From: CAWUIO01 sp963922455
Lineage (GTDB): Bacteria; Bacteroidota; Bacteroidia; Cytophagales; Microscillaceae
Direction: 5' to 3'
DNA length: 16,279 nt
Assembly: GCA_963922455.1 (NCBI GenBank)
Contig: CAWUIO010000134.1
Span: forward strand, 1-16,279
Shown here: piece after piece, positions 13,690-16,279 of the stretch
Layout of the letters: each line of letters begins with the position of its first letter
Position numbering within the stretch: position 1 is the first letter of the stretch
Notes under the pieces: generated by a model
What the model saw: the letters and a program-made list of their open reading frames with translations, nothing else
What the model was told of the DNA's origin: nothing
The model's database searches: none
Made by a program: the position numbers and the translations under genes

Positions 13690-15150
13690 ATGAATTTTGA
13701 AGCCACGCTCCAACAAAACCCTATTTTCTCCATCTTGGCGAAAGGTGCCCAGAACCTCGCTTGCGAGACTTATCTGGTAGGGGGCTATGTTCGAGACCTT
13801 TTACTTAAGCGCCCATCCAAAGATATTGATGTGGTCTGTGTAGGCAGTGGCATTCTACTCGCCCAAGAAATTGCCCGCCTGCTCGAAAGCGAACACGGAG
13901 AAAAAGCCGACCTCTCGGTGTTTAAAAATTTCGGTACGGCCATGGTCAAAACCCCTCGCTGGGAATTGGAGTTTGTCGGTGCCCGCAAAGAATCTTACCA
14001 AAGAAACTCGCGCAAACCCATCGTGGAAGACGGTAGCCTGGAAGACGACCAAAACCGCCGAGACTTTACGATCAATGCCTTGGCCATAAGCCTAAACCAA
14101 AACGACTATGGTACCCTGGTAGATCCCTTTGACGGACTGGGAGACTTAAGGCGCAAACTTCTCAAAACACCCCTGGACCCGGCCATTACCTTTTCTGATG
14201 ATCCTTTAAGGATGATGCGGGCCGTCCGCTTTGCCAGTCAGTTAAGTTTTGATATAGAGCCCGATACTTTTGAGTCCATCCAAGCCCATAAAGATCGGAT
14301 CAAGATCGTATCCCAAGAACGCATTACCGAAGAGTTAAATAAAATAATCCTCTCCAAGGTGCCTTCTTATGGCTTTAAATTGCTTTATTATGCCGAGCTA
14401 CTCCCGCTCATCTTCCCGGAGCTGCAAGCTTTGCAAGGCGTCGAGATCATCGAGGGAAAAGGACATAAAGATAATTTTTTCCATACCATCCAGGTCCTGG
14501 ATAATGTAGCTGAGGTTTCGGATAACCTCTGGTTGCGTTGGGCGGCAATCTTGCACGATATAGCGAAGCCTCAAACCAAGCGATTTCATAAAAAACAAGG
14601 CTGGACCTTTCATGGGCACGAAGATAAAGGGGCCCGTATGGTGCCCGGCATTTTTCGCCGGATGAAGCTGCCCATGAATGAGAAAATGAAGTTTGTCCAA
14701 AAGTTGGTGCGCTTGCATTTGAGACCCATTCCTTTGGTCAAAGAAAATATTACCGACTCGGCCCTACGCCGTCTTATTTTTGATGCCGGTGATGATCTGG
14801 AAGCCTTGATGATGCTCTGTAAAGCCGATATTACGTCCAAAAACTACGATAAGGTCAAGCGACATATCAAAAACTTTGAGGTTGTACAACGTAAACTCGC
14901 CGAGTTGGAAGAACGGGATAAAATCCGGAATTTTCAGCCGGTTATCACGGGAAATGTTATTATGCAAACTTTCGGCCTGAAGCCATGCCGGAATGTTGGT
15001 ATGATAAAAATGGCCGTTAGAGAAGCCATCCTTGATGGCATCATTCGAAATGAACCGGCCGAAGCTTATCAATTTATGCTCGATGAAGGCAAAAAACGAG
15101 GCCTGAAACTCGTAAAAGCCTTGAATTTAAACGAATTAAGTAAATACTGA
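13690..15150 (+). CDS. cca: CCA tRNA nucleotidyltransferase with HD domain
   Basis: Adds or repairs the 3' CCA of tRNA without a template, using CTP and ATP. From the ATG at 13690 the protein has 486 residues. The class II nucleotidyltransferase core is clear: YLVGGYVRDLLLKRPSKDID with GG 31-32, R35-D36 and catalytic Asp45/Asp47, then RRDFTINALA (123-132) and the RNA-binding poly(A) polymerase head DPLRMMRAVRFASQL. An HD phosphohydrolase domain follows: H265 (DNFFHT), HD at 289-290 (ILHDIAK) and H308/H310 (FHGHED). A TTG at 13672 would add six residues; ATG is preferred because it starts where the family usually does and because of the -7 box position. The methyltransferase gene follows after 13 bases, so an operon is likely. 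Confidence 0.95.
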   Translation: MNFEATLQQNPIFSILAKGAQNLACETYLVGGYVRDLLLKRPSKDIDVVCVGSGILLAQEIARLLESEHGEKADLSVFKNFGTAMVKTPRWELEFVGARKESYQRNSRKPIVEDGSLEDDQNRRDFTINALAISLNQNDYGTLVDPFDGLGDLRRKLLKTPLDPAITFSDDPLRMMRAVRFASQLSFDIEPDTFESIQAHKDRIKIVSQERITEELNKIILSKVPSYGFKLLYYAELLPLIFPELQALQGVEIIEGKGHKDNFFHTIQVLDNVAEVSDNLWLRWAAILHDIAKPQTKRFHKKQGWTFHGHEDKGARMVPGIFRRMKLPMNEKMKFVQKLVRLHLRPIPLVKENITDSALRRLIFDAGDDLEALMMLCKADITSKNYDKVKRHIKNFEVVQRKLAELEERDKIRNFQPVITGNVIMQTFGLKPCRNVGMIKMAVREAILDGIIRNEPAEAYQFMLDEGKKRGLKLVKALNLNELSKY

Positions 15151-15163
15151 ATCACTCGCTATC

Positions 15164-15934
15164 ATGTTTAGTACCACCGAAATCACCTCCAACGAACTTA
15201 TCTCGGACAATCCTATCCACCAGCGGCTGGTGAAAGCCTACGTGGAAGCAGCCCAAAGAGTGCAGGGCAATTTGCTAGAAGTAGGTTGTGGCGTAGGCCG
15301 AGGTCTCAAGCTCATGATGGAGGCCAGTGATCAGTACACAGCCATTGATAAAAATGACAAATTGATAGCCCAATTGCAGGTCCAGTATCCGGATTTGCGT
15401 TTTATCAATCAGAACATTCCTCCTTTGAGTGAGTTGGCCGATGATCAATTTGACTATGTGGTTTCTTTTCAGGTTATTGAGCACATTCCTAATGACGATG
15501 CCTTTGTCAAAGAGATCCACCGAGTGTTGAAGCCGGGAGGCAAGGCCATTATCACCACCCCCAATCGCCTGTTGTCCTTGACTCGTAACCCCTGGCACAT
15601 CCGAGAATATACCGCCGAGGAGTTACGAAAACTAATGGGTAAATACTTCGCCCAGCTCGATACCTTAGGGGTGCACGGGAATGAAAAAGTACAGCAATAC
15701 TACGAGCAAAATAAAAAATCGGTGGAGTGGATCAAGCGCTGGGATGTGCTTAATTTACAATACCGTCTCCCCCGTTGGGTACTTCAAATCCCCTACGAGA
15801 CCCTTAACCGCCTCAACCGCAATAAATTGCAAAAACACAACGATGGTTTAGTGAGTGAAATCCACCACAGCGACTATTTTATCAGCGAAAATCCAGCCGA
15901 AAGCTTGGATTTGTTTTACATCGGGACGAAGTAG
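15164..15934 (+). CDS. Class I SAM-dependent methyltransferase
   Basis: 256 residues, cytoplasmic, no signal. Rossmann methyltransferase motifs of the Methyltransf_11 type: motif I LLEVGCGVGRG (37-47), acidic residue Asp62 (AIDKND) for the SAM ribose, FDYVVSFQVIEHI (96-108, motif II/III), and LKPGGKAIITTPN (122-134). The C-terminal 100 residues are basic and rich in aromatic residues (WIKRWDVLNLQYRLPRW), which may bind the substrate. It could methylate a small molecule, a quinone precursor or a lipid; the sequence does not decide. It starts 13 bases after cca and is probably co-transcribed, but no functional link to tRNA maturation follows from that. Confidence 0.88.
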   Translation: MFSTTEITSNELISDNPIHQRLVKAYVEAAQRVQGNLLEVGCGVGRGLKLMMEASDQYTAIDKNDKLIAQLQVQYPDLRFINQNIPPLSELADDQFDYVVSFQVIEHIPNDDAFVKEIHRVLKPGGKAIITTPNRLLSLTRNPWHIREYTAEELRKLMGKYFAQLDTLGVHGNEKVQQYYEQNKKSVEWIKRWDVLNLQYRLPRWVLQIPYETLNRLNRNKLQKHNDGLVSEIHHSDYFISENPAESLDLFYIGTK

Positions 15935-15984
15935 GCAAGCCCCTAAGGTTTTGTCGGGGCATTAGTCATGTCTCGAAAAGATGC
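15935..15984 (+). terminator. Weak hairpin after the methyltransferase gene
   Basis: GCCCC (about 15938-15942) can pair with GGGGC (15955-15960 region) around a loop of about 13 bases just after the stop. No T-run follows, so intrinsic termination is uncertain. Confidence 0.25.
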
Positions 15985-16279
15985 GCTCGCATGACCCATG
16001 CGACTGCCATGTCTTTACCCGTGAAAAAGTCCCGCATCCTTCTCTCTTCTCTCCTCTCTGCTCTCTCTTCTTCTTCAGCAGGCATTGCAAATACCATTAA
16101 GATGCGACCACAAAGTATTTGCGGCCGAGCGGTTTTTGTCATTTCACGAGCAATGAGCCTGGGCCTATAGGCTCGCGACTTCGATGTCTTTACGCATGAA
16201 AAGTCCCGCTTCCCGCTTCCCGCTTCCTTCTCTCTTCTCTCCTCTCTGCTCTCTCTTCTTCTTCAGCTTAGGGATAGAG
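15985..16279 (-). repeat. Composite repeat copy 4, tandem polypurine/linker modules, inverted, cut by window end
   Basis: Two identical 42-nt polypyrimidine tracts (16038-16079, 16226-16267; period 188) are the exact complement of 7329-7370. Between them lies the linker (16080-16225), which matches 7371-7490 inverted. It holds two stems: GCAAATAC/GTATTTGC (16087-16094 with 16115-16122), and GAGCCT/AGGCTC just after 16150. A partial third linker (15985-16037) has a perfect stem TCGCATG/CATGCGA (15987-15993 with 15997-16003). The window stops in CTTAGGGATAGAG, the edge of the hairpin module, so a full copy probably continues beyond. Confidence 0.75.

Noticed and set aside
16038..16267. CRISPR array suggested by identical 42-nt repeats
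   Set aside because: Only two full copies, low-complexity sequence, spacers of about 146 bases that are themselves repeated elsewhere, and no cas genes.

Overview
The window looks like chromosomal DNA of a member of the Bacteroidota. The protein families, the A-rich leaders without strong Shine-Dalgarno sites, and matches to the TAnnTTTG -7 promoter box all point that way. A marine or free-living Saprospirales/Cytophagales-type genome would fit, but the genus cannot be fixed from the sequence. It mixes housekeeping genes (chorismate synthase, CCA-adding enzyme) with envelope functions and an accessory stretch full of repeats.

Layout. Positions 1-351 are an AT-rich leader. It starts with the right end of a small MITE-like element and then carries several inverted repeats and palindromes. 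Positions 352-4075 form a probable three-gene operon: a Tat-exported PLP aminotransferase of the HisC type, a Tat-exported FAD amino acid/amine oxidase, and a secreted protein with a C-terminal Hint (intein/hedgehog-like) domain. After a hairpin-rich gap comes a membrane-anchored McrB/MoxR-like AAA+ ATPase (4272-5921). It converges on a potassium-channel-like protein (5918-6601, minus); the two stop codons overlap inside one CTAG. A YdcZ/DUF606 small transporter (6743-7192) follows.

Positions 7193-9410 are an accessory zone. It holds a composite structured repeat, a complete MITE-like element inserted in and truncating an AbiEi-type antitoxin gene (the toxin partner is absent), REP-like hairpins, an unrecognised 141-residue protein and another repeat copy. 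Core genes resume with a Kv-type six-helix channel (9411-10223, minus), aroC (10322-11443), a lipoprotein sugar (sorbosone) dehydrogenase (11509-12717), a membrane-anchored thermonuclease-like protein (12710-13213, minus), cca (13690-15150) and a SAM methyltransferase (15164-15934). The window ends inside another copy of the composite repeat.

Most notable are: (i) the aminotransferase/oxidase/Hint operon, a possible periplasmic amino acid conversion system with a self-processing partner; (ii) the dispersed repeat, whose hairpin stem differs between copies by paired, compensatory changes; (iii) modules built on a perfectly conserved 42-nt polypurine tract, present in inverted orientation about 8.7 kb apart; (iv) the membrane AAA+ ATPase, whose charge pattern gives a puzzling topology. 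Functions are inferred from motifs only; no database search was possible.
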